From the NCBI RefSeq assembly GCF_005503445.1, contig NZ_SCOH01000023.1, positions 1-64,000 on the forward strand: a stretch of DNA of 64,000 nucleotides. Reading direction: 5' to 3'. Under the pieces are notes generated by a model that had not been told where the DNA came from, ran no database searches, and saw only the letters and a program-made list of their open reading frames with translations. The stretch is from Chitinivorax sp. B. GTDB taxonomy: Bacteria > Pseudomonadota > Gammaproteobacteria > Burkholderiales > SCOH01. A program made the translations under genes and the position numbers. How positions within the stretch are numbered: the stretch's first letter is position 1; the number at the start of each line of letters is the position of its first letter. Below are positions 45,883 through 54,311 of this stretch, one piece after another.

Positions 45883-48263
45883 TAACGTTGTCGAGTCTGC
45901 CGGTATCGCATGAGTTTGATGCCGGCAGGTCCGATTTCCAGTGAAATTGCGCCATCCAGATCGTTCCGGGCAATAATGCTATGGGCTTCGCGATAGCGGG
46001 ACAGCACTTTTGCCGTCGGGTGACCAAAGCGGTTCTGATAGCCAGCACTGATGATGGCATAGCGTGGCGCTACCGCAGCAATGAAATCGGCTGTTGATGA
46101 GGTATTGCTGCCATGATGTGGTGCCGCGAGGATGGTGGACTGTAATGGCAGGCCGGATGTAACCAGACTCATTTCCCCTTGTCGTTCCAAGTCTCCGGTC
46201 AGCAAAACGCTGCCAAATGGCCCGGCAATACGTAGGACGCAACTTTTCTCATTGTCTTTGATGGTGATGTCCGCCGCGGTGGCTGGGTCCGGGGCCAATA
46301 CCATGAAGGAAACGGCATCCCATTGCCATTGCAAGCCTTGCTGGCAGGGAATGAAGCGTTTGGCTTGATGAGCCAGGGTATGGCCGTCCGGTAGGCTGCC
46401 CAATAGCCATCCGGGTGGGTAAGCTTGCATGACGGAGTCGGCCCCGCCGGTGTGATCCAGATCATCATGACTGAGTACCATGCCATGAAGTTGCGATATA
46501 CCAGCTGCCCGAAGCAGCGGTACGATCACCCGATTACCTGCATCTGGAATCACGACGCTATCTGACTTGATCGGTGCAGGTTGCGCCCCTTGCTTGTTGA
46601 AAAAACGTGTTTGAAAGCGTGGGCCCGTATCGTAAAGTAAATCATGTTTGGCAGTTTGTACCCATACCGCCAGGCCTTGCCCTACATCGATGAACATGAT
46701 TCGAAAGCTTTCGGCTGCCGGCCTGATCGGTATTTGCGTCAGTAGGGGCAGCATCAGCAAGCTACCCTGCCAGCGATTTGGCCAGCCACGTGGTAACAGG
46801 CACCAAGCCAAGCCGGGTAGCGCCAGGCAAATGGCCCAAAGTGGCGGAATGGCTTGGTTCCACATGCTGCCTGGTAATTGTGCGAGCTCTGTCAGTGCTT
46901 GCATGCACGGCGTCAGCACCCAATGTGCGAGGGGTAGCAATGGCGTGATCAGGCTACCTAGGAGGGCCAAAGGGGTAATGACCATACTGACTAGGGGGAT
47001 CGCAAAGGCATTGGCAATCGGGGAGAGCAAAGGTAGCTGTGCAAAATAACCCAGTAATGCCGGGGCCAGCCCCAAGGTCACGGCCCATTGAACGCGAGTC
47101 CATTCTTTCAGCCAATGTGGTCTGGCTAATCGATTGGCCGATACCCACACAATGAAGCCTACTGCGCCGAATGAAAGCCAAAATCCTGGGGCCAGTACTG
47201 CCCAAGGGTCTAGCAGCAGGCAGATCGAGAGGGCTAGCAGCCAGATCACACTGATCGGATAGGATCGACCACGCCACAACATGATGGCAGCGACCACCAG
47301 CATCCATAGCGTGCGTTGGGTTGGTACAGAAAACCCGCCCAGCAACGCATAAAACAATGCAGCGATCACGCCAGCCGCTATGGCAGCCTTACGGGCAGGC
47401 CAACTGCGTGATAATGGAGAGTGTCGCCACAGCTTGCCGACCAGTCCACCAACCAGACCGGCAATCAAGGTGATATGCAGACCGGAGATGGAGACCAGAT
47501 GTGTGACACCGGTTCGATTGAAGATTTCCCATTGCGGTTGCGGAATGCTGCGTTGATCACCCATGACCAAGGCCACCAAGACCCCGGCGTAAGGGCGGGG
47601 GCCTAATGTAGTTTGCATACGGGTCCGCAGTGCCTGTCGCAGTTGATGAATCCAGATCATTGGTGAATTGGTGCCGTCTGGTAACTGTTGGTAGTGGCGT
47701 ATGCTACCGGTGGCACGAATATGTTGTTCCAGCAGCCAGGCTTCAAAGTCAAAACCATGCGGATTGGCGTTGCCATGAGGACGCCGTAGCTTGACGCCAA
47801 CCTGCCAGCGTTGCCCGGGCTCGAATCTGGGGAGCTCGGTTTCGTCACCATAAACCGATAGCTGCAGCCGGGCTGGAACAATCGCACCCTGAGTCAGAAC
47901 CTGATCGGTACGCACTTGTAGTCTCAATCCACCTTGCGTGGTATCTGGCAGTGCCACTACTGTCACTTGCATTTCAATTGCCTTGCCTTCCCAATCGGCG
48001 GGCAAGTGATCAGCCATGCGCCAATGTGCCAGCGCGGCTGCCCAACAAAACCCCAGCAACACGCTGCTCAGTAACCAAGCCAGCCCGGGTAATCGACGGG
48101 ATACCTGCATAATCAGCAACAGCAAAGGTGGTAGTGCCATGATGGCCCAGCGGCTTGGTAGTACGGCTTGCTGTTGCAACAGGACAATGCCAGTCAGCCC
48201 GCCTGTGACCAGCAACCAGAAATGCCAATAGTTTGGGGAGGTGACAAAGTGAGGAGAAGGCAT
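45858..48263 (-). CDS. comEC: DNA internalisation competence protein ComEC/Rec2
   Basis: About 801 residues: an N-terminal membrane segment and OB-like domain (ADWEGKAIEMQVTVVALPD), a central competence domain with about ten helices (HLVSISGLHITLIAGLVGGL, ALLGGFSVPTQRTLWML), and a C-terminal metallo-beta-lactamase-like domain (LVLSHDDLDHTGG, LAAPHHGSNTSS). In naturally competent bacteria it forms the inner-membrane channel for single-stranded DNA. ATG 48263 is preferred to an upstream TTG (48281). No other competence gene is nearby. The C-terminal nuclease-like metal site is intact as far as visible. Confidence 0.93.
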   Translation of the reverse strand: MPSPHFVTSPNYWHFWLLVTGGLTGIVLLQQQAVLPSRWAIMALPPLLLLIMQVSRRLPGLAWLLSSVLLGFCWAAALAHWRMADHLPADWEGKAIEMQVTVVALPDTTQGGLRLQVRTDQVLTQGAIVPARLQLSVYGDETELPRFEPGQRWQVGVKLRRPHGNANPHGFDFEAWLLEQHIRATGSIRHYQQLPDGTNSPMIWIHQLRQALRTRMQTTLGPRPYAGVLVALVMGDQRSIPQPQWEIFNRTGVTHLVSISGLHITLIAGLVGGLVGKLWRHSPLSRSWPARKAAIAAGVIAALFYALLGGFSVPTQRTLWMLVVAAIMLWRGRSYPISVIWLLALSICLLLDPWAVLAPGFWLSFGAVGFIVWVSANRLARPHWLKEWTRVQWAVTLGLAPALLGYFAQLPLLSPIANAFAIPLVSMVITPLALLGSLITPLLPLAHWVLTPCMQALTELAQLPGSMWNQAIPPLWAICLALPGLAWCLLPRGWPNRWQGSLLMLPLLTQIPIRPAAESFRIMFIDVGQGLAVWVQTAKHDLLYDTGPRFQTRFFNKQGAQPAPIKSDSVVIPDAGNRVIVPLLRAAGISQLHGMVLSHDDLDHTGGADSVMQAYPPGWLLGSLPDGHTLAHQAKRFIPCQQGLQWQWDAVSFMVLAPDPATAADITIKDNEKSCVLRIAGPFGSVLLTGDLERQGEMSLVTSGLPLQSTILAAPHHGSNTSSTADFIAAVAPRYAIISAGYQNRFGHPTAKVLSRYREAHSIIARNDLDGAISLEIGPAGIKLMRYRQTRQRYWDETNQP

Positions 48264-48519
48264 GACCGTGTTCCAGATCAAGCAGGCCGCATTGGGATAT
48301 GCTGATTAGGCAGTACCTGGAAGCTGTTCAAGGTCAATGATGAGCGGTCACCAGTAAGGTGAGCTCAGCGCAAAAAACTGGAATGTATGTGTGACGCACG
48401 AGGATGTTGAGCAGCACATGAGCCCCGATAGCGGTTGCGCAATAAGACATCGAACAGGTTCTTAAGCATAGTCTGCATTTGATCGACTATCATCCCGATA
48501 TGATTACGGACCTGACTGT

Positions 48520-49386
48520 ATGCTCTTGACCCCACCACAGCGGATGGCGCTGTTATCGATCCTGGCCGCATTGATCACCTTGGCACTGAAATTCACGGCT
48601 TATCTCGCTACTGGGTCCGTCAGTTTGTATTCAGATGCCATGGAATCCTTTGTGAATCTGGCTGCGGCGGTCGTGGCACTGATCGTGTTGACTGTGGTGG
48701 CTATCCCTGCGGATGAGGGACATCCCTATGGGCATGACAAGGCAGAATATTTCTCCAGTGGGGTTGAGGGGGGACTGATACTGTTGGCTGCGGTAACCAT
48801 TATCTATGAAGCGATCCGACGGCTATGGCATCCGACGCCGGTAACCGATCTGGGGACGGGGCTGGTTATTTCGGTGTTGGCGTCGGGTGTGAATGGTGTA
48901 GTGGCTTGGCTGCTGCTACGGGCCGCGCGTCGCCATGACAGCATTACGCTGGAAGCCGATGCCAAGCATTTGTTGACCGATGTCTGGACATCGATTGGTG
49001 TGGTGGCTGGGCTGGCGATTTTGCTGTTTGCACCACCCAGTTGGTTGATTCTGGACCCGATCATCGCCATTTTGGTGGCTTTGAACATCATTCTGACCGG
49101 GGTGGATTTATTGCGTCGCTCAATGAATGGTTTGATGGATGCGACGTTGCCTGCTGACGAACTGTCGCAGATACGTGCTTTACTGGAGGCTGCCATGCCT
49201 GTCGAATCCAGCTATACAGACCTAAAGACCCGCAAGGCCGGTGCTCGCCGTTTTATCGATTTCAAGTTACGGGTACCGGGCAATGTCCCGGTGAGTGTCG
49301 CGCATGGCTGGTGCGACCAATTAGAGAACGAGCTGGCAAAGGCCCTGTCCAATGTGGTCGTCACCATTCATGTCGAACCCAAGTAG
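48520..49386 (+). CDS. Cation diffusion facilitator family exporter
   Basis: The 288-residue protein has six membrane helices and a cytosolic C-terminal domain of about 75 residues. Metal-site motifs are SDAMESFVN in the second helix and the HLLTD (HxxxD) segment in the fifth, with HPYGHDKAEYFSS between the second and third helices. CDF proteins export zinc, iron, cobalt or manganese from the cytosol with protons. The SDAxES form differs from the DxxxD pair of E. coli FieF, so the metal is not certain. The gene ends five bases before the convergent rph end. Confidence 0.9.
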   Translation: MLLTPPQRMALLSILAALITLALKFTAYLATGSVSLYSDAMESFVNLAAAVVALIVLTVVAIPADEGHPYGHDKAEYFSSGVEGGLILLAAVTIIYEAIRRLWHPTPVTDLGTGLVISVLASGVNGVVAWLLLRAARRHDSITLEADAKHLLTDVWTSIGVVAGLAILLFAPPSWLILDPIIAILVALNIILTGVDLLRRSMNGLMDATLPADELSQIRALLEAAMPVESSYTDLKTRKAGARRFIDFKLRVPGNVPVSVAHGWCDQLENELAKALSNVVVTIHVEPK

Positions 49387-49391
49387 CGTGA

Positions 49392-50108
49392 TCAGCTGGC
49401 CAACGCTGCTTGCTGCAAGGCAATCAGTTCGCGAATACCATTATCGGCCAGTGCCAGCATGGCGTTCATTTCATCCCGGTTGAATGGTTCGCCCTCAGCT
49501 GTGCCTTGTACCTCGACAAAACGGCCATCACCGGTCATCACTACATTCATATCGGTTTCACAATCGGAATCTTCGATGTAATCCAGATCCAGCACAGGTT
49601 TACCTTGGTAAATGCCGACTGAGACTGCAGCCACGTGATCTCGAATCGGTGATTGCGTCAGCTTGCCTGCCGCGATCAGCTTGTTGATGGCATCCTGTGC
49701 GGCGACAAAGGCACCAGTAATACTGGCAGTACGGGTACCGCCATCAGCCTGGATGACATCGCAGTCGATCTGCAAAGTCCGTGCCCCGAGCTTCTCCAGA
49801 TCCACGACCGCTCGCAAGGCACGCCCAATCAAGCGTTGAATTTCCTGAGTACGGCCAGTCTGCTTGCCGCTGCTGGCCTCGCGCTTCATGCGGCTATTGG
49901 TGGAGCGGGGTAGCATGCCGTATTCGGCGGTCATCCAGCCCTGATTCTTGTCACGCAAAAATGGCGGGACGCTTTCTTCCACGCTGACTGTGCAGATGAC
50001 CTTGGTGTCGCCAAATTCAACCAGTACCGAACCTTCGGCATGTTTTGTGTAATGACGAGTGATACGGACTGGGCGGAGTTGATGGGGTTCACGGTTGCTG
50101 GGGCGCAT
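49392..50108 (-). CDS. rph: Ribonuclease PH
   Basis: A 238-residue phosphorolytic 3'-exoribonuclease that trims tRNA precursors. Conserved stretches include [37 protein letters not shown] with the phosphate-binding arginines, [19 protein letters not shown] and [23 protein letters not shown] lies upstream of the ATG. The gene begins a block conserved in betaproteobacteria, though it is read independently of its neighbour. Confidence 0.95.
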   Translation of the reverse strand: MRPSNREPHQLRPVRITRHYTKHAEGSVLVEFGDTKVICTVSVEESVPPFLRDKNQGWMTAEYGMLPRSTNSRMKREASSGKQTGRTQEIQRLIGRALRAVVDLEKLGARTLQIDCDVIQADGGTRTASITGAFVAAQDAINKLIAAGKLTQSPIRDHVAAVSVGIYQGKPVLDLDYIEDSDCETDMNVVMTGDGRFVEVQGTAEGEPFNRDEMNAMLALADNGIRELIALQQAALAS

Positions 50109-50194
50109 CTTGAAAGCCTCAAAGGTGGTAAAGGCGCATTATCGGCGAAAATAGACATGACGTGCAGCTTGGTCAACGCTTTGTCGCTGAAAGC

Positions 50195-50219
50195 ACAACG
50201 CCCCATCAAGGGGCGTTGT
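50195..50219 (-). terminator. Terminator after the PP2C phosphatase gene
   Basis: ACAACGCCCC (50195-50204) and GGGGCGTTGT (50210-50219) form a perfect 10-base stem with a 5-base loop, 22 bases beyond the phosphatase stop. The tail on the minus strand (GCTTTCAGC) is a weak T-run. Confidence 0.65.
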
Positions 50220-50240
50220 AAGGTGAACATCAGGCTGGGA

Positions 50241-51161
50241 TTACTTGGAATACTTGGCGATTGTTGCCTTGATCTCTTCAATTGCAGCTTCAATGTCCAT
50301 TTCCGACACACCCTTGTCATCCTTCAGGGTTCGGTCGGCATCCAGTTCCTTCACGCGAGTGGTGAATCCATCCAGTGGCAAGGTCTTGGTATGAACGGCA
50401 TTCTTGGTGTCGGCGACGGTGTCTTCTTCAAGCCAGGTAATGCCAAGTACCGACAGGTTGTCGCCATGTTTGCCACCTCGCATTTCGGCGCGATCCATCA
50501 ATTGTGGCAGTGCATACAAAACGGGATAATTGCCGAAAAATGCACACATTTCATCTGCTGGCAAAGGGCCCCAGAAGCCATCGGTACACAGGACAAGCGA
50601 GTCACCTTCATTCAATGGTACTTTGCCGCCAAACTCTATTTCCGGTGGGATCATGCCGCCAAGACAGCTGTAGATCTTGTTGCGTTCGGGATGACGCATG
50701 GCTTCGGCCTCTGTCAGCAGGCCGTTTTCCACCATCTGCTGAACCTTGGAATGATCACGGGTATGGCTCAGGATTTTGCCATCCCGGAAGTGATACAACC
50801 TGGAGTCACCGGCATGTGCCCAATAGGCGGTACTGTCTTGTACCAAGCAGGCAATACAGGTGGTACGAGGTGTTTCCAGCAGATTGTGGTTGGTCGAGTA
50901 ATTCAGGATGGCGTCATGGGCCTTGGTCAGCGCTTCCTGCAAAAAGGCCAATGGGGCCGGTACCACCGGCCGTGCCCTTTTCTGAAACAATTCGGCCAGG
51001 AGTTCGATGGTGATCTGCGATGCCACCTCACCATGCAAGTGGCCCCCCATCCCGTCTGCGACAACCAATAACAACGCATCCCGACTATAAGAATAGCCGA
51101 TGCGATCCTGGTTATACTTGCGCGCGCCGCGCCGGCTTTCCTGATAGATCGAGAACTTCAT
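50241..51161 (-). CDS. PP2C-family serine/threonine protein phosphatase
   Basis: The 306-residue protein carries the metal-binding motifs of PP2C phosphatases: RKYNQDRIGY near the N terminus, VVADGMGGHLHGEVAS, AHAGDSRLYHF and LVLCTDGFWGPL. It removes phosphate from serine and threonine. The gene lies directly downstream of a serine/threonine kinase gene on the same strand, so the pair probably acts on the same targets. The C-terminal tail (about residues 250-306) is charged, with a predicted helix that is not part of the catalytic core. Confidence 0.9.
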   Translation of the reverse strand: MKFSIYQESRRGARKYNQDRIGYSYSRDALLLVVADGMGGHLHGEVASQITIELLAELFQKRARPVVPAPLAFLQEALTKAHDAILNYSTNHNLLETPRTTCIACLVQDSTAYWAHAGDSRLYHFRDGKILSHTRDHSKVQQMVENGLLTEAEAMRHPERNKIYSCLGGMIPPEIEFGGKVPLNEGDSLVLCTDGFWGPLPADEMCAFFGNYPVLYALPQLMDRAEMRGGKHGDNLSVLGITWLEEDTVADTKNAVHTKTLPLDGFTTRVKELDADRTLKDDKGVSEMDIEAAIEEIKATIAKYSK

Positions 51162-51249
51162 TTCAATTGAGTAATATGTTGTTTGGATAAGTATAGCTGC
51201 TTTCCGTTGGGCATGAAACGCTGTTAACCGTTAAATGGCATAACAGTCG

Positions 51250-52197
51250 TCAGGTCTTGCGGATGCGGGCCAATGTCATCTTCAGATTGTTCAAAATCCC
51301 GGCTTTCGGGGGCTCCTGGTGTTGTTGTGGCTTGAATGACAAGGCCTTCTGCAGCGCATGTACGCTTTGTGGACGGTCAAGATGGTTAAGGTGCAGACAC
51401 CAGTCGACAATATCCAGCAGCTCGTCACTATATTTGCCTTTCCATAACTTTTTGGCCGATACCAGTTTGTCTTCTTCGACACGGGAATCGGCTGCCTGAG
51501 GGGCGAACCCAGCCATGCAGGCAAAAATGCTGGCGCCTACCGCGTAAATGTCCGTCCATGGACCCAGATTCTCGCGATTCTTGTACTGCTCGGGCGCTGC
51601 AAAACCGGGGGTATACATCGGCGTGAAGCGTTTGACTTCATTGGACAGGGTCTGGCGTGCTGAACCGAAATCCAATAGGACAGGGCTGCCGTCACGGCGG
51701 ATGTAGATGTTTGCCGGTTTGATATCCAAGTGTAGCAATTTGTTGAGATGCACTTCGCGCAGGCCATTCAACATGTGATAGAACACATGGCGGATAATGT
51801 CCTCACGAACCGACTGGTGTAACTGGATTTCCCGCTGCAACGTTCGGCCACGCTCGTATTCCATCACCATGTAAACCGTTTCGTTGGCACGGAAAAAATT
51901 CAATACCCGTACGACATTAGGGTGCTGAATATGTGCCAGCGTCTTGCCTTCCTCAAAAAAACACTTCAGGCCAAAGCGAAATGTAGCGAGCTTATCGGGG
52001 TCAGTCGCTACAATTTTGTCACCATCGGTACGTAGCACCAGTGAGCTGGGCAGGTACTCCTTGATCGCGACTGGGCGGTCGTTCTCGTCATGAGCAAGAT
52101 AAACCAAGCTGAAACCACCGGCTGAGAGCTGCTTGACGATGGTGTAATTCAGCAACTGATAGCCGCGGGGTAGGGGCCGGTTGGATTGATTAGCCAT
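51250..52197 (-). CDS. Serine/threonine protein kinase (Hanks type)
   Basis: A 315-residue soluble kinase. The glycine-rich loop is LSAGGFSLVYLA (about 25-36), the ATP lysine is in VAIKEYLPS, the catalytic loop is LLHLDIKPANIYI and the metal-binding motif is LLDFGSARQ. The usual HRD is HLD here, so the arginine that senses activation-loop phosphorylation is missing. YTPGFAAPEQY (APE) follows. There is no membrane helix or PASTA domain, unlike many bacterial kinases. It is paired with the downstream PP2C gene and divergent from yicC. Confidence 0.9.
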   Translation of the reverse strand: MANQSNRPLPRGYQLLNYTIVKQLSAGGFSLVYLAHDENDRPVAIKEYLPSSLVLRTDGDKIVATDPDKLATFRFGLKCFFEEGKTLAHIQHPNVVRVLNFFRANETVYMVMEYERGRTLQREIQLHQSVREDIIRHVFYHMLNGLREVHLNKLLHLDIKPANIYIRRDGSPVLLDFGSARQTLSNEVKRFTPMYTPGFAAPEQYKNRENLGPWTDIYAVGASIFACMAGFAPQAADSRVEEDKLVSAKKLWKGKYSDELLDIVDWCLHLNHLDRPQSVHALQKALSFKPQQHQEPPKAGILNNLKMTLARIRKT

Positions 52198-52345
52198 CGC
52201 TGATATTTGTATATGGTATAGTTCTAAAAAACCAGACAGTCATTTTCTCGGCTCTCTGCTTCGAAGTAAAGATACTAAAGTTAAGAAACCGCTAATATTT
52301 CTACCGACTGTTTTGTCGGGACGGCCTAATGATTGGAGCAACTAC

Positions 52346-53212
52346 ATGATTTTTAGCATGACAGGCTTTGCAAATGCCAGCCGTGAACTCGGCGGCGTGT
52401 CGCTTACCCTCGATTTGCGGGCCGTCAACCATCGTTATCTTGAAGCCCAGTTCCGCATGCCTGACGAGCTGCGGATCATCGAACCGCAAATGCGGGAACA
52501 GATATCTGGCCGCTTGTCGCGAGGCAAGGTGGATTGTCGCATTCAGTTGAATGTACAAACCGGAGCCCAGACGACATTGTCACTGAACCAGGTCATGCTG
52601 GAACAATTGGCTGCACTGACCAAGCAGGTTCGCCAGGTTTTTCCGGATTCCGGCGATCTGAAAATGGGTGAGCTGTTACGCTGGCCTGGGGTGCTGGAAA
52701 CCCAGGATGTACCGGCAGAATTGCTGCAGCAGACCGTGCTCGAAATGTTGGCCCAGGCGTTGGAGGATTTTACTGCCAGTCGTCGTCGCGAGGGTGGCAA
52801 GCTGGCCGAGATGATTTTGCAACGAGTAGATCGGATTGAGGTGCTGGTCACGGAAGTTGAACCCAAGATACCAGCCTTGTTGGCTGCCTATCAGGAAAAG
52901 ATAAGCCTGCGCCTGAAAGAAGCAATGGTCAATGGTGAAGATGATCGCATTCGCCAGGAATTTGCCCTTTTTGCGCAAAAAATTGATGTGGACGAAGAGA
53001 TCTCCCGACTACGCACGCACCTGGGTGAGCTGCGACGCATTCTGAAAGCTGGCGGTACGGTGGGTAAACGTCTGGATTTTCTGATGCAGGAACTGAATCG
53101 CGAAGCCAATACACTTGGCTCGAAATCCGTGTCAGCAGAAGTGTCGCAAACGTCGATGGAGCTGAAAGTGTTGATCGAGCAGATGCGCGAACAGATTCAG
53201 AATATCGAATGA
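52346..53212 (+). CDS. yicC: YicC-family endoribonuclease
   Basis: The 288-residue protein begins MIFSMTGFANASRELGG, the family start, and GGAG lies eight bases before ATG 52346. The C-terminal domain holds the family sequences KRLDFLMQELNREANTLGSK and a closing helix. YicC proteins are stress-related endoribonucleases, shown for the E. coli protein to affect small-RNA decay. The gene is conserved immediately before gmk in proteobacteria, as it is here. Confidence 0.93.
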   Translation: MIFSMTGFANASRELGGVSLTLDLRAVNHRYLEAQFRMPDELRIIEPQMREQISGRLSRGKVDCRIQLNVQTGAQTTLSLNQVMLEQLAALTKQVRQVFPDSGDLKMGELLRWPGVLETQDVPAELLQQTVLEMLAQALEDFTASRRREGGKLAEMILQRVDRIEVLVTEVEPKIPALLAAYQEKISLRLKEAMVNGEDDRIRQEFALFAQKIDVDEEISRLRTHLGELRRILKAGGTVGKRLDFLMQELNREANTLGSKSVSAEVSQTSMELKVLIEQMREQIQNIE

Positions 53213-53374
53213 TCGTAACGGGTTCATCATGCGTGCTGGCTGTTTCATCTGTTGGTTGGATGCATGTTCCTGTGCGGTGACATGGTGGCTTTGAGTACCG
53301 ACAGCGCGGGTTTGTGATACATTGAATTATTGAAGACATCAGGAATGCCAAGCCATTCCGCCACGAAATCCACT

Positions 53375-53998
53375 ATGCAACAAGGTACAATTTTTATCGT
53401 TGTGGCACCTTCCGGTGCTGGTAAGACCACTTTGGTCAATGCGTTGCTGGATGCTGATCCGCACGTGAAGTTGTCTGTTTCCTACACTACTCGTACACCC
53501 CGCGAGGGGGAGGTGAACGGACAGCACTACCATTTTGTCTCACGAGACGTGTTTCAGGCAATGACCAACCAAGGCGAATTCCTGGAAAGCGCCGAGGTCT
53601 ATGGTAATTATTACGGTACTTCGCAGCGCTGGATTGCCGAACAATTGGCAATGGGTAACGATATTCTGCTTGAGATCGACTGGCAGGGCGCGCTGCAGGT
53701 ACGCAAGTTATTCGAAGATGCCGTTGGTATCTTCATACTGCCACCGTCGCTGACGGCACTGGAGAGCCGTTTACGTGGGCGTGGCAAGGATTCGGAAGAA
53801 ACCATCCAGCGCCGCTTGGCGGCGGCGCGTGACGATATCTCTCATGTCGATGAGTTTGACTATGTGGTGGTGAACGAGTCGCTGGATGTGGCTTTGGCTG
53901 ATTTGATAGCTATTGTTCACGCGCAACGTCTGCGTCTGCTGAATCAGGTAGCGCGCTACAGTGCACTGTTTACACAATTGAAGGGTGGCTCGTTTTAA
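53375..53998 (+). CDS. gmk: Guanylate kinase
   Basis: The chosen ATG gives a 207-residue protein, the usual length, starting [20 protein letters not shown] with the P-loop SGAGKTT. Other conserved parts are [33 protein letters not shown] and [17 protein letters not shown]. It phosphorylates GMP to GDP with ATP. ATG 53345 is an alternative that would add ten residues, but it sits inside a hairpin (GGAATG/CATTCC) next to AGGA without normal spacing. The gene lies in the conserved order yicC-gmk-rpoZ-spoT. Confidence 0.93.
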   Translation: MQQGTIFIVVAPSGAGKTTLVNALLDADPHVKLSVSYTTRTPREGEVNGQHYHFVSRDVFQAMTNQGEFLESAEVYGNYYGTSQRWIAEQLAMGNDILLEIDWQGALQVRKLFEDAVGIFILPPSLTALESRLRGRGKDSEETIQRRLAAARDDISHVDEFDYVVVNESLDVALADLIAIVHAQRLRLLNQVARYSALFTQLKGGSF

Positions 53999-54077
53999 CT
54001 GACGGGCAAATGTTTCATTCACCTGTTTCAATCGCATTTTCCTTTGTAACCTTATTGTTTCTATTCAGGAATAAATC

Positions 54078-54284
54078 ATGGCCCGAATTACTGTTGATGA
54101 TTGCTTACACAAGATTTCCAACCGCTTTGATCTGACGCTGGCGGCAACTTATCGTGCCCGTCAGCTTGCCAATGGTGCGACACCATTTGTTGAGCCGGGT
54201 CGCGACAAGGTGACTGTGTTGGCACTACGTGAAATCGCTGCTGGGCATGTCGGTTCGGAGATCATGAACCGCGGTCAAGCCTGA
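54078..54284 (+). CDS. rpoZ: RNA polymerase omega subunit
   Basis: The 68-residue protein has the standard start [19 protein letters not shown] and contains [14 protein letters not shown]. It binds the beta' subunit and helps assemble RNA polymerase, and it forms part of a ppGpp-binding site in proteobacteria. Its position before spoT links the alarmone enzyme to its RNA-polymerase target. Confidence 0.96.
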   Translation: MARITVDDCLHKISNRFDLTLAATYRARQLANGATPFVEPGRDKVTVLALREIAAGHVGSEIMNRGQA

Positions 54285-54311
54285 TTGTATTGTTGAATAG
54301 CGGAGTGGAGC

